Assembly: GCA_013361975.1 (NCBI GenBank)
Contig: JABFXB010000435.1
Span: 1 to 8,241, forward strand
DNA: 8,241 bases
Direction of reading: 5' to 3'
Source of the DNA: Dermatophilaceae bacterium
GTDB lineage: Bacteria; Actinomycetota; Actinomycetes; Actinomycetales; Dermatophilaceae
Shown here: positions 1 to 5,377 of the stretch, one piece after another
Numbering within the stretch: the first letter of the stretch is position 1
How the letters are laid out: each line of letters starts with the position of its first letter
Notes under the pieces: generated by a model
Databases searched by the model: none
The model's input: only the letters and a program-made list of their open reading frames with translations
What the model was told of the DNA's origin: nothing
Translations under genes and position numbers: made by a program

Positions 1-23
1 ATCTGCTGCTTGTCGATCTGCAT
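1..23 (-). CDS. Start of a small hypothetical protein, cut by the window edge
   Basis: An ATG on the minus strand (21-23) is preceded by a GGAAGGGAG-type ribosome-binding site, with about six bases between the site and the start. Only MQIDKQQ plus two bases of the eighth codon are visible before the window ends. It lies 76 bases downstream of the four-helix membrane protein on the same strand, so it is probably the next gene of that cluster. From memory, short actinobacterial proteins beginning in a similar M-x-(I)DKQ-I way occur next to such membrane proteins, but seven residues cannot establish a family. The call rests on the ribosome-binding site, the start codon and the gene order. Confidence 0.5.
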
Positions 24-48
24 GGTGTTCTCCCTTCCGGACTGCCGT

Positions 49-89
49 GCGGATGCAGGTGGTCGACGCTCGTCGACCGGCACATCCGC
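49..89. terminator. Nested inverted repeat between two minus-strand genes
   Basis: The core is GGTCGACG-CT-CGTCGACC (61-78), an 8-bp stem. It is flanked by a second matching pair, GCGGATG (49-55) and CATCCGC (83-89). It begins about ten bases after the TAA stop of the four-helix membrane protein and ends before the ribosome-binding site of the next gene. There is no T-run on either side, so it is either a U-less actinobacterial-type terminator or an intercistronic RNA structure that attenuates or stabilises the message. The fold is direct; the function is inferred. Confidence 0.5.
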
Positions 90-99
90 GCCTTCTGCC

Positions 100-777
100 T
101 TACCCGCCGAACCCGGCGCGGTCGATCTTGTGGTGGTAGCGGGTGCCGGCCAGACCGCCGACGACGGCACCGAGCAGGCTGGTGAGCGCGACGACGACCA
201 GTGCGATGAGGCCGGCCGTGGTGACGTCACCTTCACTCACCGGGATTCGAGGAAAGCTGTTCAGCTGCTGGAGCACGTTGAACTTGCTGCCGAGCAGTGC
301 ACCGAGCAGTGCGATGCCGACCGCCACCACGAGCGCCCACAGCCACACCGCGACGCCTTGCTTGACCCCGTCGAAGCGGGCCATGCGCCCGGCGACGTAA
401 CCCCCGCAGTAGTAGGCCACGAACAGGATGACGCCCAGGATGATGGCGCCGACGACCCCGACGGTCCCGGAGTTCTGGGCCGCGGTGTTCGTCGCCTGCT
501 GCGCGTTGGTGCCGTTAGCGACACCGACGGCCGACCCAGCGGCGGCGAGCAGCGCGGTGAGGATGATGGCCATCCCCGTCGCGCTGAGCCAACCGAAGAA
601 CGCGGCGCCGACCTTGACGCCTCCGTACTCGGCCCGCTCGGCAGCCTCGACCTCCTTGCGGTGCGCTCGAGGGTCGACATCCCTGCCGACCCGGCTGCCG
701 ACGCGCCCGTTCCTGCGCTCCTCCAGGTTGTCGTCGCGTCCGTCGTCGTCGTGCCGGGCCTGTGGCGTGGTGCTCAT
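100..777 (-). CDS. Four-helix small membrane protein (hypothetical)
   Basis: The 225-residue product has a charged, Arg/Asp-rich cytoplasmic-looking N-terminus (1-50) and then four hydrophobic segments at roughly 58-88, 106-130, 140-164 and 186-210. The helices are rich in Gly and Ala, as in small integral membrane proteins of the YrzE/TIGR04086-like sort. Resemblance to that group is my impression and not a proven assignment. The segment YGGVKVGAAFFGWL (51-64) leading into helix 1 looks like the conserved part, with a second candidate at YYCGGYVAGRMARFDG (122-137). The start is supported by AAGGGA (785-790 on the plus strand, read as its complement) seven bases upstream. It lies 64 bases downstream of the DUF2382 gene on the same strand, so co-transcription is likely. 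I can assign no biochemical function. No catalytic residues are evident. Confidence 0.85.
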   Translation of the reverse strand: MSTTPQARHDDDGRDDNLEERRNGRVGSRVGRDVDPRAHRKEVEAAERAEYGGVKVGAAFFGWLSATGMAIILTALLAAAGSAVGVANGTNAQQATNTAAQNSGTVGVVGAIILGVILFVAYYCGGYVAGRMARFDGVKQGVAVWLWALVVAVGIALLGALLGSKFNVLQQLNSFPRIPVSEGDVTTAGLIALVVVALTSLLGAVVGGLAGTRYHHKIDRAGFGG

Positions 778-841
778 CCTGCTGTCCCTTCTGGAGGTCT
801 ACGCGCGAGCCAGTGGACCGCTCCGGCTTGACCGGCGGTGT

Positions 842-1648
842 TCACCGGCGCCGGTCGGAGATTCCGTCGCCGTCGGCGTCGATCTGCTCCTTGCGGATCT
901 CCTCGGTGACGTTGTGCTCCTCGGTCACCTGCTCGGTGTCCAGACGGACGCGCTCGACGGGGACCGCTTCCTTCTCGACGACGGGCTGCTCCTCGTGGAG
1001 GACGACCTCGTGCTCCTCCTCGGAGATGTCCGGACCCGACAGCGCCGCGTCGCGGTTGGTGTCGGTGATCGGCTCACGCTCGACCTTGACCTCTTCGCGG
1101 GTGACCGGCACGGTGACGTTCTGCTCCTCGGTCACGACGTACTTGCGCAGCCGGGCCCGTCCCGCCTCGCGGGTCTCGGTGCCGACGTTGAGCTGCTCCT
1201 CGGAACGGGTCATGGCGTCGTCGGTCGCGGGTCCCGAGGTGTCGGTGCCCACGGTCTGACCTGAGTCGCGGCCTGTCCCGACCACCGACTCCTCGCCGGT
1301 GCCGAGGTCGTCGCTCTCGACCGCGGCGCTGGTGGTCTCGAGCCCGTAGTGCTGGAAGAGTCGCTGCTCCTCGTCGCGGTCCAGGTGGCCGTTGTCGGGG
1401 TCGACGTTGGGTGCGTCCTTGACGAGGTCCTTGTGGTAGGCCACGGTCAGCCCGTCGTCCGTGAGCTCGGCCGAGCGCAGCGGCACGAATGACTCGTTGG
1501 TGCCGAAGAGGCCGGTGTTGACGGTGAGCCACTCGGGCCGGCCGGTGTCGTCGTCCAGGTAGACCTGACCGGCCCGGCCGATCTTCTCCTGGTCCGGCCC
1601 GTAGACCGTTGCGCCGGAGAGGTTGTGCAGCTGCTCGGTGGTGATCAT
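842..1648 (-). CDS. PRC-barrel and DUF2382 domain stress protein
   Basis: The 268-residue protein has an N-terminal PRC-barrel-like domain (about 1-80; it includes LSGATVYGPDQEKIG and the VYLDDDTGRPEWLTV strand pair). A loosely structured acidic linker (about 80-145) follows, then a DUF2382 domain (about 148-257). The latter shows the usual charged, Glu/Val-rich repeats such as LRKYVVTEEQNVTVPVTREE and VEKEAVPVERVRL. Proteins of this architecture are common in actinobacteria and deinococci and are linked to general stress, but no reaction is known. The C-terminus carries DADGDGISD (257-265), resembling a calcium-binding loop. The frame is open far upstream, overlapping the neighbouring membrane gene. 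I chose the ATG at 1648 because GGAAGGAA precedes it and the PRC domain begins there. It is soluble, with no signal peptide. It probably belongs to the same transcription unit as, or a unit closely linked to, the membrane genes on either side. Confidence 0.92.
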   Translation of the reverse strand: MITTEQLHNLSGATVYGPDQEKIGRAGQVYLDDDTGRPEWLTVNTGLFGTNESFVPLRSAELTDDGLTVAYHKDLVKDAPNVDPDNGHLDRDEEQRLFQHYGLETTSAAVESDDLGTGEESVVGTGRDSGQTVGTDTSGPATDDAMTRSEEQLNVGTETREAGRARLRKYVVTEEQNVTVPVTREEVKVEREPITDTNRDAALSGPDISEEEHEVVLHEEQPVVEKEAVPVERVRLDTEQVTEEHNVTEEIRKEQIDADGDGISDRRR

Positions 1649-1684
1649 GCGTGGATTTCCTTCCGTGGTTGACCAGTTGTCGGG

Positions 1685-1711
1685 TCGTGCACGTCGTGCA
1701 TGTCGTGCAGG
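1685..1711. repeat. Three tandem copies of a 9-bp unit
   Basis: Three adjacent copies of TCGTGCAnG occupy 1685-1693, 1694-1702 and 1703-1711, differing only at the last two positions (CG, TG, GG). They sit about 40-60 bases upstream of the DUF2382 start codon, in its 5' region. They could be iterated half-sites for a regulator or a chance short tandem duplication. No regulator for this sequence is known to me. Confidence 0.6.
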
Positions 1712-1752
1712 GGTGGTTCTCGACGGACCCTCGCGTGGAGGAGGGGCCGCAG

Positions 1753-1805
1753 CCCTGCCGGTGCCGGCCCGCTCTGGGGGACGCCGTGGCGCGGCGCCGG
1801 CAGGG
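1753..1805 (-). terminator. Long GC hairpin after the conserved-TM-helix gene
   Basis: The arms CCCTGCCGGTGCC (1753-1765) and GGCGCCGGCAGGG (1793-1805) pair over 13 positions with one G-T wobble, around a 27-base loop. The structure lies about 60 bases beyond the stop of the five-helix membrane gene and about 105 bases before the DUF2382 start. No T-run follows on the minus strand. A U-less terminator, or a partial terminator that sets the ratio of the two genes, is the likely role. A perfect 12-bp palindrome GGGCGTACGCCC lies nearby at 1839-1850, closer to the upstream stop codon. Confidence 0.55.
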
Positions 1806-1868
1806 TGATGGGGGTCGGCGAGCGCGTGGCTCGGCGACGGGCGTACGCCCTCGGGATGCGGTATGCCG

Positions 1869-2753
1869 TCAGTGGCGCGCGTCGTAGCCGCCGTCGACGT
1901 CGGTCGCCTGGGTGGCGCCGCCGAGCGGTCGGTCGTGGTAGAAGTCGGCGTTGGCCTGCGCCTGCACTGGCGCCGGCACCTCCTCGCCGACCTCGCCACG
2001 CTGGGACCCGTGCTGGGACCCGTCGAAGCGATCGCGTGCCGCGCGGGCCTGCTGCCCGACGCTCGGTGCCTGCTGAACCTGCGCCCGGATGCGGCCGGAC
2101 TCCTGCGACATGGTCTCGAGGTACTGCTCCCACCGGGACTGCATGGGGCGCACCAGTCCGCCGCCGACACCGACGATGAGGATCCCCGCGATCGTGGCGA
2201 GCACGGCGATCAGCACCGGCGTGGTGACCGTGGTGGCGATGCCGACCTGGTTGAGGGCCGCGATGATGCCGAGGCCGAGGATGAAGATGCTGGCGATGTT
2301 GGCCAGCACCTTGCCGTAGGACAGGCCGCCGAGGGTGTTGCTGATGAGCTCACGCACGGCAGCGGCGATGGCGGAGGCGACGACGATGATGATGATCGCG
2401 ACGATCGCCTTCGGCAGGAACGCGATGACGCCGGTGATGAGGTCGCTGATCGGGTTGGGCCCGAAGACGCCGAAGGCGAGCTGCAGCACGAAGAGCAGCA
2501 GTGCGTAGTACACGAGCTTCCCGACGATCCCGGAGGCGTCGTACTGGCTCTTGGCGAGCGCCTTCTTGATGCCGCCGCGCTCGACGGCGCGGTCGAACCC
2601 GACTCGCTCGAGCACCTTGTCGACTGCCTTGCCGATGGCCTTCGCCACGAACCAGCCGACCAGCAGGATGACCAGGAACGCCACGAACTTGGGGACGAAG
2701 AGCGCCACTGAGCGCCACAAGTCTGTGGCTGCTGCGCTCAGGTTGTCTGTCAT
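1869..2753 (-). CDS. Conserved-TM-helix membrane protein (MscS-associated / CmpX-like)
   Basis: The 294-residue protein has about five hydrophobic helices, at roughly 17-39, 78-97, 107-133, 147-170 and 177-199. They carry the repeated pattern of the conserved TM helix family (PF05552-like): a helix followed by basic and amphipathic segments such as AKAIGKAVDKVLERVGFDRA. The C-terminal third (about 205-294) is hydrophilic, Gln/Ala-rich and probably disordered. The Gly-rich GVGGGLVRP (195-203) occupies the place where MscS relatives have a pore-lining helix, but the soluble MscS beta domain is absent. It is therefore a relative of mechanosensitive-channel proteins and not a standard MscS; channel activity is inferred only. 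The open frame extends to 2909, but the ATG at 2753 has a strong AAGGGAG site upstream. A 15-bp palindrome lies 15 bases upstream of this start, between it and the divergent TetR gene, so TetR repression is likely. Confidence 0.87.
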   Translation of the reverse strand: MTDNLSAAATDLWRSVALFVPKFVAFLVILLVGWFVAKAIGKAVDKVLERVGFDRAVERGGIKKALAKSQYDASGIVGKLVYYALLLFVLQLAFGVFGPNPISDLITGVIAFLPKAIVAIIIIVVASAIAAAVRELISNTLGGLSYGKVLANIASIFILGLGIIAALNQVGIATTVTTPVLIAVLATIAGILIVGVGGGLVRPMQSRWEQYLETMSQESGRIRAQVQQAPSVGQQARAARDRFDGSQHGSQRGEVGEEVPAPVQAQANADFYHDRPLGGATQATDVDGGYDARH

Positions 2754-2768
2754 GGGGAACTCCCTTGA

Positions 2769-2783
2769 GTTTACGTTGTAAAC
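2769..2783. promoter_or_regulatory. 15-bp palindrome, candidate TetR operator
   Basis: GTTTAC-GTT-GTAAAC is a perfect inverted repeat with a 3-base centre. It is one of very few A/T-containing palindromes in this GC-rich window and begins 15 bases upstream of the membrane gene's start codon. Its size and symmetry fit operators of TetR-family dimers, and a TetR gene lies divergently about 300 bases away. The binding is inferred from architecture and position. Confidence 0.6.
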
Positions 2784-3002
2784 CGTACGAAGAGGTCCAT
2801 ACCCGCCGACCCTCCTCCGGCTCACACCGGTGCGGAACTTTTCCGATCCGGCGGCGCGCGAGGTGCGCGGTCCGTGCGCCCCATACCCCTCGCATACGCA
2901 GTCAGACACATCTGCGACAAGCCACCCCCACGTGACGGCGGGGGCGAGCGGCGGAGGGCCGCAAGTCGCCGAGCGCGCTGATGAGGTAGACAGGAGGCGA
3001 AC

Positions 3003-3011
3003 GGAGAGGAG
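3003..3011 (+). promoter_or_regulatory. Strong ribosome-binding site facing an ATC codon
   Basis: GGAGAGGAG ends six bases before an in-frame ATC codon at 3018-3020. No ATG, GTG, TTG or CTG lies between this site and the TTG at 3072 in the TetR frame, and the frame is open back to a stop at 2982. The site is much better placed for 3018 than for 3072, which has no comparable site within 15 bases. This bears on the true start of the TetR gene. Confidence 0.5.
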
Positions 3012-3071
3012 CGGACCATCACGTCACCCGAACAGCCCCGCGCGACAGGGAGAGCAGCAGCACGGCGTCCC

Positions 3072-3746
3072 TTGAGCCGGTCGCGAATCGTCGAGACGGC
3101 GATCAGCCTGATCGACACCGAGGGCGTCAGCGCCCTGACGATGCGGCGCCTCGGCGCCACCCTCGACGTCGAGGCCATGGCGTTGTACCGCCACGTCAAC
3201 GGCCGTGAGGACCTGCTCGAAGCCGTCGTGGACGAGCTCGTCGACTCCATCGAGATCCCGGCCGCCGTCGACCTGCAGCCGGTCGACGGCTGGCAGGCCT
3301 TCCTCCAGGTGCTGGCTCACAACGTGCGGCGGGTGGCCATCGCACACCCGGCCGCCTTTCCCCTGATCGCGACCCGTCACCCCGCCGCGCCCTGGCTCCG
3401 ACCGCCCCTGCGCAGCCTGCGCATGGTCGAGGCGTTCCTCACCGGGCTGGAGGCGCGCGGCTTCTCGGAGAGACAGGCCGTCGCGGCATACCGGTCCTTC
3501 ACCAGCTTCCTGCTCGGGCACCTGCTGCTCGAGGCCGCGATGCAAGGCGCACCGCTGGCTCCGGCCGAGGAGCCGCTGGACGAGGGCGACGCGACCCTGT
3601 CCAACCGTGACGCGGAGCTGGACGTGAGCGAGTTCCCCGTCGTGGCGCGGCTGCGTGAGCCCCTCGCGGAGGACCACACCGACGAGGAGTTCGAGACGGC
3701 GCTCGAGCACCTCCTCGTGCGCCTCGACCTCGAGAACGCCCAGTAG
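3072..3746 (+). CDS. TetR/AcrR-family transcriptional repressor
   Basis: The 224-residue form starts at TTG 3072. Residues 1-55 form the TetR DNA-binding domain: helix 1 (IVETAISLIDTEG), helix 2 (ALTMRRLGATL) and the recognition helix region VEAMALYRHV, followed by KR-less GREDLLEAV. The rest (about 60-224) is an all-helical ligand/dimer domain of the TetR_C type, with NVRRVAIAHPAAFPLIATR as a typical stretch. The ligand is unknown. Regulators of this class usually repress an adjacent or divergent gene and often themselves. Here the divergent gene is the conserved-TM-helix membrane protein, and a perfect palindrome lies in the shared intergenic region. The start is uncertain. In the same frame, 18 extra residues (TSPEQPRATGRAAARRP-like, typical TetR N-terminal basic tail) extend to an ATC at 3018 with a good ribosome-binding site, which would give 242 residues. 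Confidence 0.92.
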   Translation: MSRSRIVETAISLIDTEGVSALTMRRLGATLDVEAMALYRHVNGREDLLEAVVDELVDSIEIPAAVDLQPVDGWQAFLQVLAHNVRRVAIAHPAAFPLIATRHPAAPWLRPPLRSLRMVEAFLTGLEARGFSERQAVAAYRSFTSFLLGHLLLEAAMQGAPLAPAEEPLDEGDATLSNRDAELDVSEFPVVARLREPLAEDHTDEEFETALEHLLVRLDLENAQ

Positions 3747-4151
3747 GAGCGACTCTCGGCTGTCGCCCACGGGTCGAGTCGACTCCCTCCCAGGCCGCGG
3801 GCACCTGAGAAACCGCTTACATCGGTGGTCGTTTTGCCCCTACGGGCGGGTTTGTCATGTGATCATTTCGGACGTACTCGTTTGGGTCCCCTCTCGACGG
3901 GTGCACTTCGCGCCTCGGCAGTTCCCCCACCGCCCGGGCGCCGGCGCGGCCCGCCCACGATCCCCGTCCGGCGGGCCGCGCCACCCTCGCCGTCAGCGCA
4001 CGACGCGGGTCCCCTCACGCCACCACGCAGCCGGGAACGATGTCGGGGAATCCGGGGACGCACCGGGCCGTGGTTGCGTAACCTGACGGTGCCGGACACT
4101 CGAGACTCCGGGTGCCAACCGGCCGTTGATGTGGCAAGTGGTGAACGAGTC
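3747..4151. other. 405-base stretch without a convincing gene
   Basis: No frame shows convincing coding bias here. It contains a 10-bp palindrome GAGTCGACTC (3776-3785) just after the TetR gene and a weak hairpin GCCC-CTAC-GGGC (3836-3847) flanked by T-rich DNA. There is a locally AT-richer patch (about 3830-3890) that could hold a promoter, with TTTGTC at 3851 and TACTCG 18 bases further as poor -35/-10 candidates. It also contains the strong hairpin described separately. ACGCAGCC (4026-4033) can pair with GGTTGCGT (4073-4080) as RNA. I recognise no riboswitch class in it. Confidence 0.5.
3943..3982. terminator. 13-bp perfect GC hairpin
   Basis: GGCGCGGCCCGCC (3943-3955) and GGCGGGCCGCGCC (3970-3982) are exact reverse complements around a 14-base loop. 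It lies about 200 bases downstream of the TetR stop and about 170 upstream of the small protein gene. No T-run follows. It may end the TetR transcript, or form part of a structured leader if the promoter lies in the AT-richer patch upstream of it. Confidence 0.55.
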
Positions 4152-4418
4152 ATGCAGCCGATCGGGCCTCCCCCACCCAGGGCGTCCTCGCACGAGCGCG
4201 CCGTGGCGTCGACACGGTCCCCTTCTCCCGTCCCGCACCGGGGGCTCGGCGAGCTGATGGACCCGGAGCTGATGGAGGACATCGACCTGCTGGCCGACGT
4301 GATGACGTCGGTGACCGGTCGTCCGGTGCGGCTGACGCCCGAAGAGGTCGACGCCGTGCTCGGGGTGGGGTCGCCACGGGAGGCCGCTGCGCATCCCGCG
4401 CCCGTTGCAGGCACGTGA
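4152..4418 (+). CDS. Small hypothetical protein
   Basis: The 88-residue ORF has a Pro/Ser/Arg-rich N-terminus (1-35) of middling codon bias. A clearly coding-like C-terminal half begins at MDPELMEDIDLLADVM (ATG at 4257), where nearly every third base is G or C. The segment LADVMTSVTGRPVRLTPEEVDAVLGV reads as two amphipathic helices joined by a loop. It resembles short actinobacterial proteins ending in a 'L(T/S)xEE(I/V)DxxLGV' pattern; that resemblance is from memory and their function is unknown to me. It has no membrane segment or signal peptide. The start could be 4152 (88 residues) or 4257 (53 residues); neither has a strong ribosome-binding site. It is separated from the CHRD gene by 160 bases on the same strand. 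Confidence 0.5.
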   Translation: MQPIGPPPPRASSHERAVASTRSPSPVPHRGLGELMDPELMEDIDLLADVMTSVTGRPVRLTPEEVDAVLGVGSPREAAAHPAPVAGT

Positions 4419-4553
4419 GGGAACGCCTCCACCTGGCGAGCCGGCGAAGAAATACTGCCGACACCCAATCCGACCTCGGCAGCGCGGCGAACCCCCGCCC
4501 GGAGACGGTCGACGACGACCCCGTCTGAAACAGAGAACGATGGACGGCTGTGT

Positions 4554-4568
4554 CTCCTCGTCAAGGAG
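4554..4568 (+). promoter_or_regulatory. Hairpin covering the ribosome-binding site of the CHRD gene
   Basis: CTCCT (4554-4558) is exactly complementary to AGGAG (4564-4568) across a five-base loop, with one further U-G pair possible outside. The paired AGGAG is the core of the AAGGAGGA ribosome-binding site of the gene starting at 4579. In RNA this would hide the site, so translation may depend on opening the stem. A second hairpin, AGAC-GGTCG with CGACC-(CC)-GTCT, lies just upstream at 4503-4526. Any regulatory role is inferred. Confidence 0.4.
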
Positions 4569-4578
4569 GAAGAAGCAC

Positions 4579-5346
4579 ATGCGCACCACCACACGGATCG
4601 CCGGCGCCAGCATCGCTGCCGCTGCCACCATGGCCCTCGCGATCGGGCCCGCTTTCGCCGCCGACGGCTGGGTCAGCGCCAACCTCAGGCCGGTGCCCGG
4701 CAGCGAGGTCGCCGGCTCCGGCACCGCACAGGTGACGGTCACCGGCAACACCATCAAGGTCGAGATGGCAGCCAGCGGACTGCTGCCCAACCAGCCCCAT
4801 GCCGCACACATCCACTTCGCAGCGGCGGCCCGTCACGAGTGCCCGACGATCAAGGACGACACCAACGGCGACGGCACCCTCAACACGACCGAGGGCGGTC
4901 CGGCATACGGCGACATCGTCGTCTCGCTGACCAAGACCGGCGACACGAGCCCGAAGAGCGGCCTCGCGGTCGACCGCTTCAGCACCGCACCCGGCGGCAA
5001 CATCAGCTATGAGCGCGGCAGCATCAAGGTCTCCGACGGCGTGGCCGAGGCGATTTCGAAGGGCCAGTCCGTCGTCGTCATCCACGGCGTCGACCACAAC
5101 CACGACGGCAAGTACTCCGGCAAGACCAAGAGCGACCTCGACCCGAAGCTCCCGACCGAGGCCACCGACCCGGCGCTCTGCGGGGCGCTGCACGTCGCCC
5201 CCGCCGGCGGCATGCACACCGGCGGCGGCCTGAGCGGCACGACGAACACCAACGGCATGCTCCTCGCCGTGGGCGGCTTCGCCCTGGTGGCGGCGGCCGG
5301 CTCCGGCGCCTTCGCCGTCCGTCGAACCGGCCGTTCGCGCGGCTGA
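4579..5346 (+). CDS. Secreted CHRD-domain-like surface protein with C-terminal anchor
   Basis: The 255-residue protein has a classic signal peptide (1-27: basic start, Ala-rich core, cleavage after AFA), so it is exported. The body (about 28-208) looks like a CHRD domain, a beta-sandwich fold. It has the histidine-rich strands PHAAHIHF (73-80) and VVVIHGVDHNHDG (165-177), plus two cysteines (88 and 201) that could form a disulphide. Two loops look EF-hand-like: DTNGDGTLNTTE (94-105) matches the D-x-N-x-D-G-x-L-x-x-x-E pattern completely, and DHNHDGKYSGKT (172-183) matches it partly. A Gly/Thr-rich spacer (about 209-226), a hydrophobic segment (227-247) and a basic tail RRTGRSRG follow, the layout of a sortase substrate. 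However, no LPXTG or LAXTG is present. AAGGAGGA eight bases upstream fixes the ATG at 4579. An in-frame ATG at 4540 lacks such a site. The class F sortase gene starts 31 bases downstream, implying an operon. Confidence 0.85.
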   Translation: MRTTTRIAGASIAAAATMALAIGPAFAADGWVSANLRPVPGSEVAGSGTAQVTVTGNTIKVEMAASGLLPNQPHAAHIHFAAAARHECPTIKDDTNGDGTLNTTEGGPAYGDIVVSLTKTGDTSPKSGLAVDRFSTAPGGNISYERGSIKVSDGVAEAISKGQSVVVIHGVDHNHDGKYSGKTKSDLDPKLPTEATDPALCGALHVAPAGGMHTGGGLSGTTNTNGMLLAVGGFALVAAAGSGAFAVRRTGRSRG

Positions 5347-5377
5347 TCGACCTCGGCAGCCCGAGAACGAGCGTCCC

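Larger units (their letters stand above)
2754..3071. promoter_or_regulatory. Divergent intergenic region between membrane gene and TetR gene
   Basis: These 318 bases hold the control signals for the two divergent genes and no convincing gene. Seen in order are the minus-strand ribosome-binding site, a 15-bp palindrome (2769-2783), a minus-strand GGGTAT (2799-2804) resembling the -10 of general-stress (SigB/SigF-type) promoters but with no clear -35 partner, an 8-bp palindrome CACCGGTG (2825-2832) and a small hairpin CGGAA-CTT-TTCCG (2833-2845). On the plus side TAGACA (2987-2992) is a possible -10 for the TetR gene. A strong ribosome-binding site follows at 3003-3011. Confidence 0.5.

Noticed and set aside
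428..1264. Plus-strand ORFs opposite the membrane and DUF2382 genes, including one rich in Leu/Val/Asp
   Set aside because: They are mirror images of codon-biased minus-strand genes with no start signals and no family resemblance.
842..2170. 442-residue reading of the DUF2382 frame
   Set aside because: The upstream 174 residues are Arg/Pro/Ser-rich and overlap the membrane gene on the same strand. The PRC domain begins at ATG 1648, which has a ribosome-binding site.
2799..2804. GGGTAT as a SigB/SigF-type -10 element for the membrane gene
   Set aside because: No GTTT-like -35 lies 13-17 bases upstream, so I mention it only within the intergenic entry.
3990..4151. c-di-AMP (ydaO-type) or cobalamin riboswitch upstream of the small protein
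   Set aside because: Motifs such as GGGGAA look suggestive, but the conserved boxes of both classes are missing.
4405..4578. N-terminal extension of the CHRD-like protein (313 residues, or from ATG 4540)
   Set aside because: It would bury the signal peptide internally; AAGGAGGA at 4563-4570 clearly serves ATG 4579.
3863..4811. Long minus-strand ORFs across the 3747-4578 region
   Set aside because: Their composition is Ser/Arg/Pro-rich without domains, and they run opposite the signal peptide and ribosome-binding site of a clear plus-strand gene.
5149..5163. LPTEA in the CHRD-like protein (191-195) as a sorting motif
   Set aside because: It lies inside the folded domain next to Cys201, about 30 residues before the hydrophobic segment, and lacks the T-G pair.
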